From NCBI RefSeq assembly GCF_000768685.1, contig NZ_AVPK01000002.1, positions 372,001 through 436,000 of the forward strand: a stretch of DNA of 64,000 nt, in the 5' to 3' direction. This document shows positions 17,084 to 27,896 of this stretch, piece after piece. Under the pieces are notes generated by a model that saw only the letters and a list, made by a program, of their open reading frames with translations, was not told the origin of the DNA and searched no databases. This DNA comes from Knoellia subterranea KCTC 19937 (GTDB lineage: Bacteria; Actinomycetota; Actinomycetes; Actinomycetales; Dermatophilaceae). Both the position numbers and the translations under genes were made by a program. Position 1 is the stretch's first letter; every line of letters begins with the position of its first letter.

Positions 17084-17986
17084 ATGAGCTTCAACGACGA
17101 CGTCCGTCTCGACACCTCGCAGGTGGAGTCCGGTGGCGGCGGCGGAGGCGCGCCCGGCGGCATTGTCGTCGGCGGTGGCATCGGCGGCATCATCCTGCTC
17201 ATCCTCAGCCTGATCTTCGGCATCCCGATGGGCACCGACCAGCAGACCGCTCCCCCGAGCAGCCAGGAGCAGGTCGACGGAACGAGCGGCAACGCGTTCG
17301 AGAACTGCAAGACCGGCGCGGACGCCAACGCCGACGTGCAGTGCCGCGTCATCGGCACCGTGAACTCGGTGCAGGCCTTCTGGACGGCCGAGCTCCCCCG
17401 CTACCAGAAGCAGTGGCAGCCCACCAAGACCGTCCTCTACTCCGGTGCCACCCAGTCGCAGTGCGGCACAGCCAGCAACCAGGTCGGTCCGTTCTACTGC
17501 CCGCTCGACCAGAAGGTCTACATCGACGCCGACTTCTTCGCGATCCTCACGCAGCAATTCGGGTCCGACGACGGTGCCCTCGCGCAGGAGTACGTCGTCG
17601 CCCACGAGTACGGCCACGCCCTGCAGGACCAGCTCGGCCTGCTCGGGCGAGCGCAGCAGGACCCGCAGGGCGCCAACAGCGGTGCGGTCCGCATCGAGCT
17701 CATGGCCGACTGCCTCGCCGGAGTTTGGGCCCAGCACGCCTCGACGGCCAACGGACCTGACGGCAAGCCCTACCTCAAGCAGCTCACCGAGGCGGACATC
17801 AAGAGCGCCCTGTCGGCCGCCGCCGCCGTGGGTGACGACCGCATCCAGGAGAAGACCCAGGGCCAGGTGAACCCGGAGGCCTGGACGCACGGATCGGCGG
17901 AGGCCCGCCAGCGCTGGTTCCTCCAGGGATACAAGACCGGCGACCTCAACCAGTGCAACACCTTCAACGTCGACCAGGTGAGCTGA
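17084..17986 (+). CDS. Putative neutral zinc metallopeptidase (YpfJ family)
   Basis: A 300-residue protein with a Gly-rich start, one transmembrane helix (GIIVGG...LLILSLIFG, about 28-48) and an external catalytic domain. The zinc motif HEYGHALQ and a downstream IELMADCLAG (third ligand region) identify the YpfJ/PF04228 family. The characteristic ASTANGPDGKPYLKQLTEAD follows. ATG 17084 has GGGAGG upstream. It diverges from the ABC-F gene and its substrate is unknown. Length is normal for the family. Confidence 0.9.
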   Translation: MSFNDDVRLDTSQVESGGGGGGAPGGIVVGGGIGGIILLILSLIFGIPMGTDQQTAPPSSQEQVDGTSGNAFENCKTGADANADVQCRVIGTVNSVQAFWTAELPRYQKQWQPTKTVLYSGATQSQCGTASNQVGPFYCPLDQKVYIDADFFAILTQQFGSDDGALAQEYVVAHEYGHALQDQLGLLGRAQQDPQGANSGAVRIELMADCLAGVWAQHASTANGPDGKPYLKQLTEADIKSALSAAAAVGDDRIQEKTQGQVNPEAWTHGSAEARQRWFLQGYKTGDLNQCNTFNVDQVS

Positions 17987-18009
17987 CCCGCCGCTCCCCC
18001 GATGTCATC

Positions 18010-18050
18010 GACTGGACCGCCCCGCGCCCATCGCGCCGGGGCGGTCAGTC
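18010..18050. terminator. Bidirectional terminator hairpin
   Basis: Arms 18010-18024 and 18037-18050 form a 14-bp stem with one bulged G and a 12-base loop, between the convergent metallopeptidase and 119-aa protein genes. It overlaps the latter's stop codon. Confidence 0.65.
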
Positions 18051-18404
18051 GTTCTCGGGGTACTTCTTGTCGAGTTCCTGCAGGAGCCGGTGAGCGGCGA
18101 GCTCCACCTTCTTGTGGCGCCATTCCGACGCGCGGTACACACAGGCGATGAGGGCGCTGCGGTGCACCTTGTCGAAGTCGCCGACAACGAACGCGTGGCG
18201 CGCCTTGGTCTCGTCGTTCGCGCCCTCCGTGAGCCCGAGGTGCCACGCACCGTAGGCCGCCCAGTCGTTGTCCTCGAGGAACGCGTTCTGCGTATCGGCG
18301 TCGGGCTGCACCTGACCCCAGTCGCTGTCGAGGACGACCTTGCCCTGGGCGATGAGGTCACGACAGTGCCGGACGGCCTTGCGGTTCACCGTGTAGGAGG
18401 CCAT
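18045..18404 (-). CDS. Conserved hypothetical protein (119 aa)
   Basis: A 119-residue soluble protein, Trp- and His-rich, with no signal peptide or membrane segment. Stretches such as DSDWGQVQPDADTQNAFLE and WAAYGAWHLGL suggest a compact conserved fold, and I recall relatives in many actinobacteria with no assigned function. It starts seven bases after the VLRF1 gene stops, so it is the last gene of the run that begins with sufR. A role linked to ribosome rescue or Fe-S repair would be a guess from position only. Confidence 0.75.
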   Translation of the reverse strand: MASYTVNRKAVRHCRDLIAQGKVVLDSDWGQVQPDADTQNAFLEDNDWAAYGAWHLGLTEGANDETKARHAFVVGDFDKVHRSALIACVYRASEWRHKKVELAAHRLLQELDKKYPEND

Positions 18405-18411
18405 GCCCCCA

Positions 18412-18942
18412 TCATGCGCCGGGACCGTCGTCGATGCTCACCTGCACGGCCCGGGCCCGCCGCACGACCTCGTCCAGGACGGCCCGGCGCGGGTCGGCGA
18501 TGTCATAGAACTCCCGTCGCGCCAGGTCCCGCAGCGTCGCCAACCGCGGGTCGCTGAGGACGTCCCTCACCAACGTCTTGTCCCCGCCGACGACAAGACC
18601 ATCCGGTATGCCGTCCGGCACCGTTCGCAGGAGGTGCTCGGCGACCGCTCGGACGAGTTCGTCGGCCTGGTTGCCCCGGCGTCGCGCGAACCGCTGCTGC
18701 GACCACCCACCCGCCGCCGTGCGCGACTGGACGTGACGCGTCCCGACCTTGTGCGCGACGAGAGCGGACCCGGAGACGTGCGCCACGGCATACCCTCCGC
18801 GTCTGATCAACAGGACGGCAAGGTGCGGTGCCTCGAAACGCGAGATCCCGACGACCCGCTGGGGGCCGTCGGGATTCGCGGTGTCGAAGCGCTCGCGCCA
18901 CGCGGGGTACCGCTCAGGCGAAACCTCAACGACTCGGGTCAT
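18412..18942 (-). CDS. Actinobacterial VLRF1 peptidyl-tRNA release factor
   Basis: A 176-residue protein whose core GGWSQQRFARRRGNQ (about 78-92) is the loop of Vms1-like release factor 1 domains, the family called acVLRF1. Such proteins are thought to hydrolyse peptidyl-tRNA on stalled large ribosomal subunits; the conserved Gln-rich loop is the proposed catalytic element. ATG 18942 gives MTRVVEVSPE; the frame is open further upstream but overlaps sufT. A GACAAT box six bases upstream may allow leaderless transcription. It lies 23 bp after sufT. Confidence 0.8.
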   Translation of the reverse strand: MTRVVEVSPERYPAWRERFDTANPDGPQRVVGISRFEAPHLAVLLIRRGGYAVAHVSGSALVAHKVGTRHVQSRTAAGGWSQQRFARRRGNQADELVRAVAEHLLRTVPDGIPDGLVVGGDKTLVRDVLSDPRLATLRDLARREFYDIADPRRAVLDEVVRRARAVQVSIDDGPGA

Positions 18943-18965
18943 GAAGACATTGTCGAATGTTGAAT

Positions 18966-19292
18966 CTAGATATTGAAACCCAGGGCGCGCAGCTGCTCGC
19001 GACCGTCGTCGGTGATCTTGTCCGGACCCCACGGCGGCATCCAGACCCAGTTGACGCGGTAGGACGCCACGAGCCCTTCGAGGGACTGCGCCGTCTGGTC
19101 CTCGATGACGTCGGTCAGCGGGCACGCCGCGGACGTGAGCGTCATGTCGATGACGGCGTGGTTCTGGCCGTCGACGGTGATGCCGTAGACGAGGCCGAGG
19201 TCGACGACGTTGATCCCGAGCTCGGGGTCGACGACATCACGCAGGGCCTCCTCGACATCAGCCACATTGGCCTGTGCGGTGGTCTCGCTCAT
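18966..19292 (-). CDS. sufT: SUF-associated MIP18/DUF59 protein
   Basis: A 108-residue Fe-S maturation protein with VVDPELGINVVDLGLVYGI at about 20-38 and the conserved cysteine in TSAACPLT. Family members assist assembly or transfer of Fe-S clusters to target proteins. ATG 19292 overlaps the sufU stop (ATGA), so translation is coupled. It closes the canonical actinobacterial suf operon. Confidence 0.92.
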   Translation of the reverse strand: MSETTAQANVADVEEALRDVVDPELGINVVDLGLVYGITVDGQNHAVIDMTLTSAACPLTDVIEDQTAQSLEGLVASYRVNWVWMPPWGPDKITDDGREQLRALGFNI

Positions 19293-19767
19293 GACGTTCC
19301 TTCCTTCGCCGGGATGGGCGTGGTCTCGGTGCTGTGACCGCTCTGGTGCAACGCGTCGGTGAAGGCCATCCATCCGAGGAGGGCGCACTTGACGCGGGCG
19401 GGGTACTTGCCGACGCCGGAGAGCGCGACACCGTCGCCGATGACCTCTTCGTCGCCCGGGTCCTCACCCTTGGACGTGAGCATGGCCTTCATCGCCTCGT
19501 AGGTCGTGAGGACCTCGGAGAGCGGGCGACCGATGGTCTCCTCAGCGAGGATCGACGTCGACGCCATGCTGATCGAGCAGCCGAGGGCGTCGTAGGACAC
19601 GTCGCGCACGACGGGCCCGTCGGGGGTGTCCTCGACGTGCACGCGCAGGGTCACCTCGTCGCCGCACGTCGGGTTGACGTGGTGCACCTCGGCCTCGAAG
19701 GGGTCGCGGAGACCGGCATGCTGCGGGTTCTTGGAGTGCTCGAGGATGAGCTGCTGGTAGAGGTCCA

Positions 19768-19768
<1 letters not shown>
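19289..19768 (-). CDS. sufU: Fe-S cluster assembly sulfurtransferase
   Basis: A 159-residue zinc-containing sulfur acceptor that takes persulfide from SufS and passes it to the SufBCD scaffold. Zinc and acceptor residues are visible: Cys35, Asp37, Cys64 and Cys128. The long insertion between the second and third cysteine, typical of SufU against IscU, is present. Its start overlaps the sufS stop by one base (TGATG). Confidence 0.95.
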
Positions 19769-21866
<2,098 letters not shown>

Positions 21867-21870
21867 GTGC

Positions 21871-22215
21871 TCAGTTCTCCTGGTTCAGGGCGACGTAGAC
21901 GTCGTCGCCCTCGATCTTGACGGTGTGGACGGCGATGGGCGCCGTGGCGGGCGGCCCCGACGGGTCGCCGGTGCGGATGTCGAAACGGGAGCCGTGCAGC
22001 CAGCACTCGAGGGTGCAGCCGTCGAGCTCGCCCTCGGAGAGCGAGACGTTGGCGTGGCTGCAGGTGTCGTCGACCGCGTGGACGTCACCGTCGGCGGTGC
22101 GCACGATCGCGACGATGCGGCCGTCGATGTCGGCCGCGGCCGCGCCGATGCTCGGCAGCTCGTCGAGCGCGCAGACGCGCACGAAGTCGGCGGTGGTCTC
22201 CCGGACCTCGCTCAT
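21871..22215 (-). CDS. Rieske-type ferredoxin in suf operon
   Basis: A 114-residue 2Fe-2S protein of the non-heme oxygenase ferredoxin type. The cluster motifs are CSHANVSL (C-x-H) and CWLHGSRFD (C-x2-H). It probably supplies electrons during cluster assembly; actinobacterial suf operons often carry such a gene between sufD and sufC. Its ATG overlaps the sufD stop (ATGA). Confidence 0.93.
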   Translation of the reverse strand: MSEVRETTADFVRVCALDELPSIGAAAADIDGRIVAIVRTADGDVHAVDDTCSHANVSLSEGELDGCTLECWLHGSRFDIRTGDPSGPPATAPIAVHTVKIEGDDVYVALNQEN

Positions 22216-23387
22216 GCCACGCCCTCGAGCTCGCGGTCGATGGCCTCCATGAGGCGCTCCTCGACCTCGGGGACGCCGATGCGGCCGACGATCGAGGCGA
22301 AGAAGCCGCGCACGACGAGGCGCCGGGCGGTGTCCTCGTCGATGCCACGGGCCTGCAGGTAGAAGAGCTGCTGGTCGTCGAAGCGACCGGTGGCCGAGGC
22401 GTGACCCGCGCCGGCGATCTCGCCGGTCTCGATCTCGAGGTTGGGCACCGAGTCGGCGCGGGCGCCGTCGGTGAGGATGAGGTTGCGGTTGAGCTCGTAG
22501 GTGTCGGTGCCCTCCGCCGCGGCGCGGATGAGGACGTCGCCGACCCAGACGGTGTGGGCGGTCTCGCCCTGAAGCGCGCCCTTGTACTCGACGTTCGAGT
22601 GGCAGTGCGGCGCCTCGTGGTCGACGAAGAGGCGGTGCTCCTGGTGCTGGCCGGCGTCGGCGAAGTAGACGCCGAGGCCCTCGAAGGAGCCGCCGGGACC
22701 GGCATACGAGGCGTTGGTGTTGAGCCGGACGATGCCGCCGCCGAGGGTGACCGCGATGTGGCGGACCTTGGCATCGCGGCCGACGACGACGTCGTGCTGG
22801 CCGAGGTGGAGGGCGGTGTCGTCCCACTCCTGGACGCTGACGAGCGTGACGTCGGCGCCATCGCCGACGACGACGGACAGCAGCTCCGAGTACTGGGCGT
22901 CGCCCTCGTGGCGGAGCACGATCGTCGCCTTGGCGAAGTTGCCGACGCGCACGAGCGTGTGACCGTGCGAGAGCGCGCCCTCGCCGGTGAGGGTGAGGCG
23001 GACCGGCTCGGTGAGCTCGGCCTCGGCGGGCACGTCGATCACGAGGACCGACTCGGCCTGGGCGGTCGCGACGACGGCAGCGCGGTCGGCGGGCTTCGGA
23101 GCACCGCTCCCCTGCCAGTCCTCGTGCGACACGGTGGAGACGGTCACGCCCTGGGGCAGCGACTCGTCGCGACGCAGCGCGGTGCCGGCGGTGTCGGCGA
23201 AGAGCGCCTGAAGTCGGTCGACGGGGGTGAAGCGCCACTCCTCCTCACGGCCGCTCGGCAGCGGGAAGTCGGCGACGGCATACGACGTCTTCCGCTCAGC
23301 GCGCGACTGGTCGGGGACGAAAGCGGCAGCAGAGTCGGTGTGCCCCGGCTGCTCGGCGGACTGGGGCTTGTTGGCCAGAAGGCTCAT
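22212..23387 (-). CDS. sufD: Fe-S cluster scaffold protein SufD
   Basis: A 391-residue beta-helix scaffold subunit that forms SufBC2D with SufB and SufC. The C-terminal block GHASATGRFDDQQLFYLQARGI is the SufB/D signature. The start at 23387 overlaps the sufB stop by one base (TGATG); much longer open frames upstream are out-of-frame shadow of sufB and were not used. Confidence 0.95.
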   Translation of the reverse strand: MSLLANKPQSAEQPGHTDSAAAFVPDQSRAERKTSYAVADFPLPSGREEEWRFTPVDRLQALFADTAGTALRRDESLPQGVTVSTVSHEDWQGSGAPKPADRAAVVATAQAESVLVIDVPAEAELTEPVRLTLTGEGALSHGHTLVRVGNFAKATIVLRHEGDAQYSELLSVVVGDGADVTLVSVQEWDDTALHLGQHDVVVGRDAKVRHIAVTLGGGIVRLNTNASYAGPGGSFEGLGVYFADAGQHQEHRLFVDHEAPHCHSNVEYKGALQGETAHTVWVGDVLIRAAAEGTDTYELNRNLILTDGARADSVPNLEIETGEIAGAGHASATGRFDDQQLFYLQARGIDEDTARRLVVRGFFASIVGRIGVPEVEERLMEAIDRELEGVA

Positions 23388-24805
23388 CAGCCAACGGCTC
23401 CTTCCATCTGAAGCTCGATGAGGCGGTTCAGCTCGAGGGCGTACTCCATGGGGAGTTCCTTGGCGATCGGCTCGACGAAGCCGCGCACGATCATCGCCAT
23501 CGCCTCGGTCTCGGACATGCCTCGGGACATGAGGTAGAACATCTGGTCCTCGGACACCTTGGAGACCGTGGCCTCGTGACCCATGGTCACGTCGTCCTCG
23601 CGGATGTCGACGTAGGGGTAGGTGTCGGAGCGGCTGATCGTGTCGACGAGCAGCGCGTCGCAGACGACGCTCGACTTCGACCCGTGTGCGCCCTCCATGA
23701 CCTGCACGAGACCGCGGTAGGACGTGCGACCGCCGCCACGTGCGACCGACTTCGACACGATCGTCGACGAGGTGTTGGGGGCCGCGTGGACCATCTTGGA
23801 GCCGGCGTCCTGGTGCTGGCCCTCGCCCGCGAACGCGACGGAGAGCGTCTCGCCCTTGGCGTGCTCGCCCATGAGGAAGACGGCGGGATACTTCATCGTC
23901 ACCTTGGAGCCGATGTTGCCGTCGATCCACTCCATCGTCGCGCCCTCGGCGCAGGTCGCGCGCTTGGTGACGAGGTTGTAGACGTTGTTGGACCAGTTCT
24001 GGATCGTCGTGTAGCGCACGCGGGCGTTCTTCTTGACGACGATCTCGACGACGGCGCTGTGCAGCGAGTCCGACTGGTAGATCGGCGCGGTGCAGCCCTC
24101 GACGTAGTGCACGTACGAGCCCTCGTCCGCGATGATCAGGGTCCGCTCGAACTGGCCCATGTTCTCGGTGTTGATCCGGAAGTAGGCCTGGAGCGGGATG
24201 TCGACGTGGACGCCCGGTGGGACGTAGATGAACGAGCCACCCGACCACACGGCCGTGTTGAGCGCGGCGAACTTGTTGTCACCGGCGGGGATGACCGACG
24301 CGAAGTACTCGCGGAAGAGGCCCTCGTGCTCGCGCAGGCCGGTGTCGGTGTCGACGAAGATGACGCCCTTCTCCTCCAGGTCCTCACGGATCTGGTGGTA
24401 GACGACCTCGGACTCGTACTGGGCCGCGACACCGGCGACCAGACGCTGCTTCTCGGCCTCGGGGATGCCCAGACGGTCATACGTCGCCTTGATGTCCTCG
24501 GGCAGGTCCTCCCACGAGGTGGCCTGCTTCTCGGTCGACTTCACGAAGTACTTGATGTTCTGGAAGTCGATGCCGGTGAGGTCACTCCCCCACGTCGGCA
24601 TGGGCTTCTTGCCGAAGAGGCGCAGCGACTTGAGGCGGAGGTCCTCCATCCACTGCGGCTCGCTCTTGCGTCGCGAGATGTCGAGGACGACATCCTCGTT
24701 GAGCCCGCGCTTCGCGGTCGCGCCGGCAGTGTCGCTGTCGGCCCAGCCGTACTCGTAGCGGCCCAGGTCCTTCAGACCCGGGTTCAGCTCCTCGATGGTG
24801 CTCAT
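23387..24805 (-). CDS. sufB: Fe-S cluster scaffold protein SufB
   Basis: A 472-residue scaffold on which nascent clusters form. It has the block [22 protein letters not shown] near the C-terminus and the cysteine in EGCTAPIYQ. It is uninterrupted, with no intein, unlike the homologue of some mycobacteria. The ATG overlaps the sufR stop (ATGA). Confidence 0.96.
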   Translation of the reverse strand: MSTIEELNPGLKDLGRYEYGWADSDTAGATAKRGLNEDVVLDISRRKSEPQWMEDLRLKSLRLFGKKPMPTWGSDLTGIDFQNIKYFVKSTEKQATSWEDLPEDIKATYDRLGIPEAEKQRLVAGVAAQYESEVVYHQIREDLEEKGVIFVDTDTGLREHEGLFREYFASVIPAGDNKFAALNTAVWSGGSFIYVPPGVHVDIPLQAYFRINTENMGQFERTLIIADEGSYVHYVEGCTAPIYQSDSLHSAVVEIVVKKNARVRYTTIQNWSNNVYNLVTKRATCAEGATMEWIDGNIGSKVTMKYPAVFLMGEHAKGETLSVAFAGEGQHQDAGSKMVHAAPNTSSTIVSKSVARGGGRTSYRGLVQVMEGAHGSKSSVVCDALLVDTISRSDTYPYVDIREDDVTMGHEATVSKVSEDQMFYLMSRGMSETEAMAMIVRGFVEPIAKELPMEYALELNRLIELQMEGAVG

Positions 24806-25524
24806 CGCGAAGACCTTTCTGTTGACATCTCAGACTTGGTGGGAACGAACGTCGTGCACACGTGATCTCCGTGCGCGAGAGTGGCAAGTCGTTGCACGTG
24901 GACGCCGAGCAGACGCGAGAACGCGTCTGTTTCAGCGTCACAGAACTGGGGAAATTCCCGAGCGGCGTGCTGGACGGGGCAGTGCCCCTGGCACAGCTGT
25001 ATGCCGGAGAGCGCAGTGAGTGGGGCCTCGCCGTGCTCGCCGACCGGACGTGCGGATGCCGCAAAGCCGTCGCGCGTCAGCGCGGCGACGAGGGCCTCGA
25101 CCCGAGCGGCAGTGTCCGTACCCACGGCAGCCAGCTCCCCGGCATACCGGGTCTCGAGTTCGCCGACCCGGGACTCCGCGAACTTCCGCACGGCCTCGGG
25201 GCCGACCTCGGTGGCCAGGAAGCGCAGGGCCTCCGTGGCGAGGTGGTCGTAGTCGGACTCCAGCGCCTGGTGCCCGCCCTCGCTGAGGACGAACGACCGG
25301 GCGGGGCGACCGCGACCGCCGGTCGTCGTGGCCTCCCGGTCGGCGATGAGACCGGACTCGGTGAGGTTGTCGAGGTGGCGCCGGACCGCCGGCACCGTGA
25401 GGCCGAGCTCGTCCGCGAGAGCCGCACACGTGATCGGGCCACGCTCACCGATGGCCTGCAGGACCCGGTCGCGCGTGCGCGACTCCAGAACCTGTGGCAC
25501 CGCTGCGGTGGCCGGGATATTCAC
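24802..25524 (-). CDS. sufR: Fe-S responsive transcriptional regulator of the suf operon
   Basis: A 240-residue DNA-binding protein. Residues about 15-60 form a winged helix-turn-helix ([19 protein letters not shown]). The C-terminal half has Cys178, Cys182, Cys195 and Cys223, arranged as the cluster ligands of SufR-type repressors. It is first in the operon and overlaps sufB, so it probably autoregulates the whole unit, repressing when its cluster is intact. GTG 25524 was chosen; a TAACAT -10 box and an inverted repeat lie immediately upstream. Confidence 0.92.
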   Translation of the reverse strand: MNIPATAAVPQVLESRTRDRVLQAIGERGPITCAALADELGLTVPAVRRHLDNLTESGLIADREATTTGGRGRPARSFVLSEGGHQALESDYDHLATEALRFLATEVGPEAVRKFAESRVGELETRYAGELAAVGTDTAARVEALVAALTRDGFAASARPVGEHGEAPLTALSGIQLCQGHCPVQHAAREFPQFCDAETDAFSRLLGVHVQRLATLAHGDHVCTTFVPTKSEMSTERSSR

Positions 25525-25537
25525 AACAACGATGTTA
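25525..25537. promoter_or_regulatory. Candidate SufR operator over suf promoter
   Basis: AACA-N4-TGTT (25525-25536) overlaps the TAACAT -10 box (25532-25537, minus strand) seven bases from the sufR GTG. Read as CAAC-N6-GTTA at 25524-25537, it differs by one base from the CAAC-N6-GTTG site described for cyanobacterial SufR. Confidence 0.45.
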
Positions 25538-25580
25538 CGTAATTGCCCCGCCAGAGGTAAACGAAGGTGAACCTAACCCC

Positions 25581-26474
25581 TCAGGCGTCGTCGCCGTCGG
25601 GTTCGGGCAGGAAGACCGACGGCATCCGGTGACGTCGGGGCGCAACTGCCTCGGGACCGAGAAGCCGCTCCCTCAACGGGGCGGTCAACACTCCGAAGGG
25701 CGCCTGGAGGACGTAGCCGTAGGCGATGACGAGGCCGGTCAGCCCGGGGTTGAGCACGAGTCCGACGATGATCGCCACCACGACGAGACCCGTGCCGATC
25801 CAGGCATTCCGACTCTGGGGCGAGAGCAGGTTGCGGAACGAGCGGAACCGGATCGAGGTGACCATGAGGATGGCCGGGACGAAGCTGATGATCACCGGCA
25901 CGATGAGCGAGGTGTCGTAGGCCCCGGACTGCGGTTGGTTCAGGGCAAAGATCGTCGCCATGACGACCGCAGCCGCCGCCGGACTGGGCAGTCCGACGAA
26001 GTAGCGCTTGTCCGCGGTCGGGTCGACGGTGACGTTGAACCGCGCGAGGCGGAACGCCGCACACGCCAGCCAGAAGTAGGCCGCGAGCCACGACAGCACG
26101 GGATATTCGGGCAGCGCCCAGGTGTGCACGAGGATCGCTGGCGCGAATCCGAACGAGATGAGATCGGCGAGCGAGTCCATCTGGAGTCCGAACGGCGACG
26201 TGGCCCCGACGAGGCGCGCGACCCCGCCATCGGCGATGTCCATGATGATCGACACAGCGATGAGGACAGCGGCCCAGGTGAACTCCCCCCGGAACGCCAG
26301 CAGCACCGAGGACAGCCCGCTCATCATGTTGATGATCGTGAAGATCGTCGGCGCGGTGACGCGCAGTCGCTCGCGCTTGCTCAGCTGGCGCAGCGAGACG
26401 ACCTCGGCACCCGTCGGGGAGACGAGCCGCCAGCGGTCGAACCGGCGACGTTTCGCAGGGGCGTTGTCGCTCAC
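25581..26474 (-). CDS. pssA: CDP-diacylglycerol--serine O-phosphatidyltransferase
   Basis: A 297-residue membrane enzyme that makes phosphatidylserine from CDP-diacylglycerol and serine. The CDP-alcohol phosphotransferase motif is complete: DIADGGVARLVG then GLQMDSLADLIS (D-G-x2-A-R-x8-G-x3-D-x3-D). Several hydrophobic helices follow. GTG 26474 overlaps the psd stop (GTGA), so psd and pssA are coupled and act in sequence toward phosphatidylethanolamine. Confidence 0.95.
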   Translation of the reverse strand: MSDNAPAKRRRFDRWRLVSPTGAEVVSLRQLSKRERLRVTAPTIFTIINMMSGLSSVLLAFRGEFTWAAVLIAVSIIMDIADGGVARLVGATSPFGLQMDSLADLISFGFAPAILVHTWALPEYPVLSWLAAYFWLACAAFRLARFNVTVDPTADKRYFVGLPSPAAAAVVMATIFALNQPQSGAYDTSLIVPVIISFVPAILMVTSIRFRSFRNLLSPQSRNAWIGTGLVVVAIIVGLVLNPGLTGLVIAYGYVLQAPFGVLTAPLRERLLGPEAVAPRRHRMPSVFLPEPDGDDA

Positions 26475-27145
26475 GAGACCGCGTCCGCGGAGGGCCATCG
26501 TGCGATGACGGTCTCGCCGGCGACAACGCGCGCGCCGGCCCGAACCGTCAGGTCGACCTCCGGCGGCACGAAGACGTCCATGCGGGAGCCGAACTTCATG
26601 AGTCCGATGCGTTCGCCCGTGGCGAGTTCGTCGCCGGCCGCGACACGGGTCACGACCCGTCGCGCCATCAGACCGACGATCTGGCGGAAGTGGACGGCGC
26701 GCACCTGCCCGTCGACCTCGCGCTCGATGACGAGATCGGTGCGCTCGTTCTGGTGTGCGCTCTCATGCTTATAGGCCGCGAGCCACCGTCCCGGCTTGTA
26801 GGTCACCTCGCGCAGCCGCCCGCCGTAGGGCGCCCGGTTGATGTGGACGTCGAAGGCCGAGAGGAAGATGCTCACCTGCTGCCATTCGCCCTCCGGCGCG
26901 ACACCGTCCTGGCCGGGGCCGGCATACATGACCTTGCCGTCGGCAGGCGAAACGACCGTGTCGGCGTCGAACGCGGCCCGGTCGACGTCGGGGCGCCGCT
27001 CGGGGTCACGGAAGAAGAGGGCAACGGCAGCGGGAAGCGCACCGAGGGCGAGGGCCGCACCTCGCCGCCCGGCGAGGGCCGCCACGAGGGCGGGGACGGC
27101 TGCCACGGCAGTGGCCGGGGCGGCCTCGCGGTCGATGGTGACCAT
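26471..27145 (-). CDS. psd: Phosphatidylserine decarboxylase proenzyme, short type
   Basis: A 224-residue enzyme that converts phosphatidylserine to phosphatidylethanolamine. It has one or two hydrophobic segments near the N-terminus (about 12-45) and the conserved SPADGKVM and DVHINRAP blocks. The self-cleavage site is in MKFGSRMD, where the Ser after Gly becomes the pyruvoyl group. ATG 27145 follows AAGGAG. Confidence 0.94.
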   Translation of the reverse strand: MVTIDREAAPATAVAAVPALVAALAGRRGAALALGALPAAVALFFRDPERRPDVDRAAFDADTVVSPADGKVMYAGPGQDGVAPEGEWQQVSIFLSAFDVHINRAPYGGRLREVTYKPGRWLAAYKHESAHQNERTDLVIEREVDGQVRAVHFRQIVGLMARRVVTRVAAGDELATGERIGLMKFGSRMDVFVPPEVDLTVRAGARVVAGETVIARWPSADAVS

Positions 27146-27171
27146 GTGACTCCTTGGGTCGAGTGGGGGCC

Positions 27172-27181
27172 AGCCTAGGAT
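27172..27181. promoter_or_regulatory. Overlapping divergent -10 boxes, psd and ABC transporter
   Basis: The plus-strand TAGGAT (27176-27181) and minus-strand TAGGCT (27172-27177) share the central bases of CCTAGG. RNA polymerase should not be able to open both at once. Confidence 0.45.
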
Positions 27182-27188
27182 GTCCGCC

Positions 27189-27896
27189 GTGTCTGCAGTC
27201 GAGGTCATCGGTCTGCGCCGTGACGTCGGCGCGGTGCGAGCCGTCGACGACGCCTCGTGGTCTGCCCAGTCTGGCGCAGTGACGGCGGTCCTCGGACCCA
27301 ACGGGGCAGGCAAGACCACGACGATGGAGTGCCTCGAGGGCCTCCAGCGCCCGACCGCCGGAGTCGCACGCGTCCTCGGCGTCGACCCGTGGCACGCACC
27401 GGCCGAGCACCGCGCCCGTGTCGGCGTGATGCTCCAGGAGGGCGGACTGCCGGTGACGACGACGGCCCGCCGACTTCTGCACCACATCTCCCGGCTCCAC
27501 GCCGCCCCCGCCGACATCGAGGCCCTCATGGCCCGACTGGGTGTGGATCGCGTCTCCGGTCGGTCGATTCGCCGCCTCTCGGGCGGTGAGCGTCAACGCG
27601 TCGCACTCGCCGCCGCCCTCGTCGGTCGCCCTGATGTGGCGTTCCTCGACGAACCGACTGCCGGCCTGGATCCCCACGCCCGGCTCGACGTCTGGGACCT
27701 CATCCGCGAGACCGCGACCGCGGGAGCCGCCGTCGTCGTCACGACCCACTCGTTCGAGGAGGCCGAACGCCTCGCCGACCATGTCGTCATCATGAGCTCC
27801 GGGCGGGTCGTCGCCGAGGGGTCGCTCGACGAGGTGCGCGCCGGCGACACGCTCGAGGAGCGCTACTTCGCGCTCACGGCCGGAGGCCGCCGATGA
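27189..27896 (+). CDS. ABC transporter ATP-binding protein
   Basis: A 235-residue ATPase with Walker A GPNGAGKTT (about 36-44), signature LSGGERQR and Walker B VAFLDEPTAGLD, of the DrrA/CcmA-like multidrug subfamily. GTG 27189 is preferred over the ATG at 27180 because the latter overlaps the TAGGAT -10 box; the mRNA would be nearly leaderless. Its end overlaps the permease start (ATGA). An ABC pair next to ctaA and suf genes is also found in Mycobacterium, as I recall it. Confidence 0.9.
   Translation: MSAVEVIGLRRDVGAVRAVDDASWSAQSGAVTAVLGPNGAGKTTTMECLEGLQRPTAGVARVLGVDPWHAPAEHRARVGVMLQEGGLPVTTTARRLLHHISRLHAAPADIEALMARLGVDRVSGRSIRRLSGGERQRVALAAALVGRPDVAFLDEPTAGLDPHARLDVWDLIRETATAGAAVVVTTHSFEEAERLADHVVIMSSGRVVAEGSLDEVRAGDTLEERYFALTAGGRR

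Noticed and set aside
23387-24805. Intein in SufB
   Set aside because: The protein is collinear with a normal 470-residue SufB and has no inserted splicing domain.
25559-25577. IdeR/DtxR-like box TTAGGTTCACCT upstream of sufR
   Set aside because: Only the left half matches the iron-box consensus; the right half does not, so it is not listed as a site.
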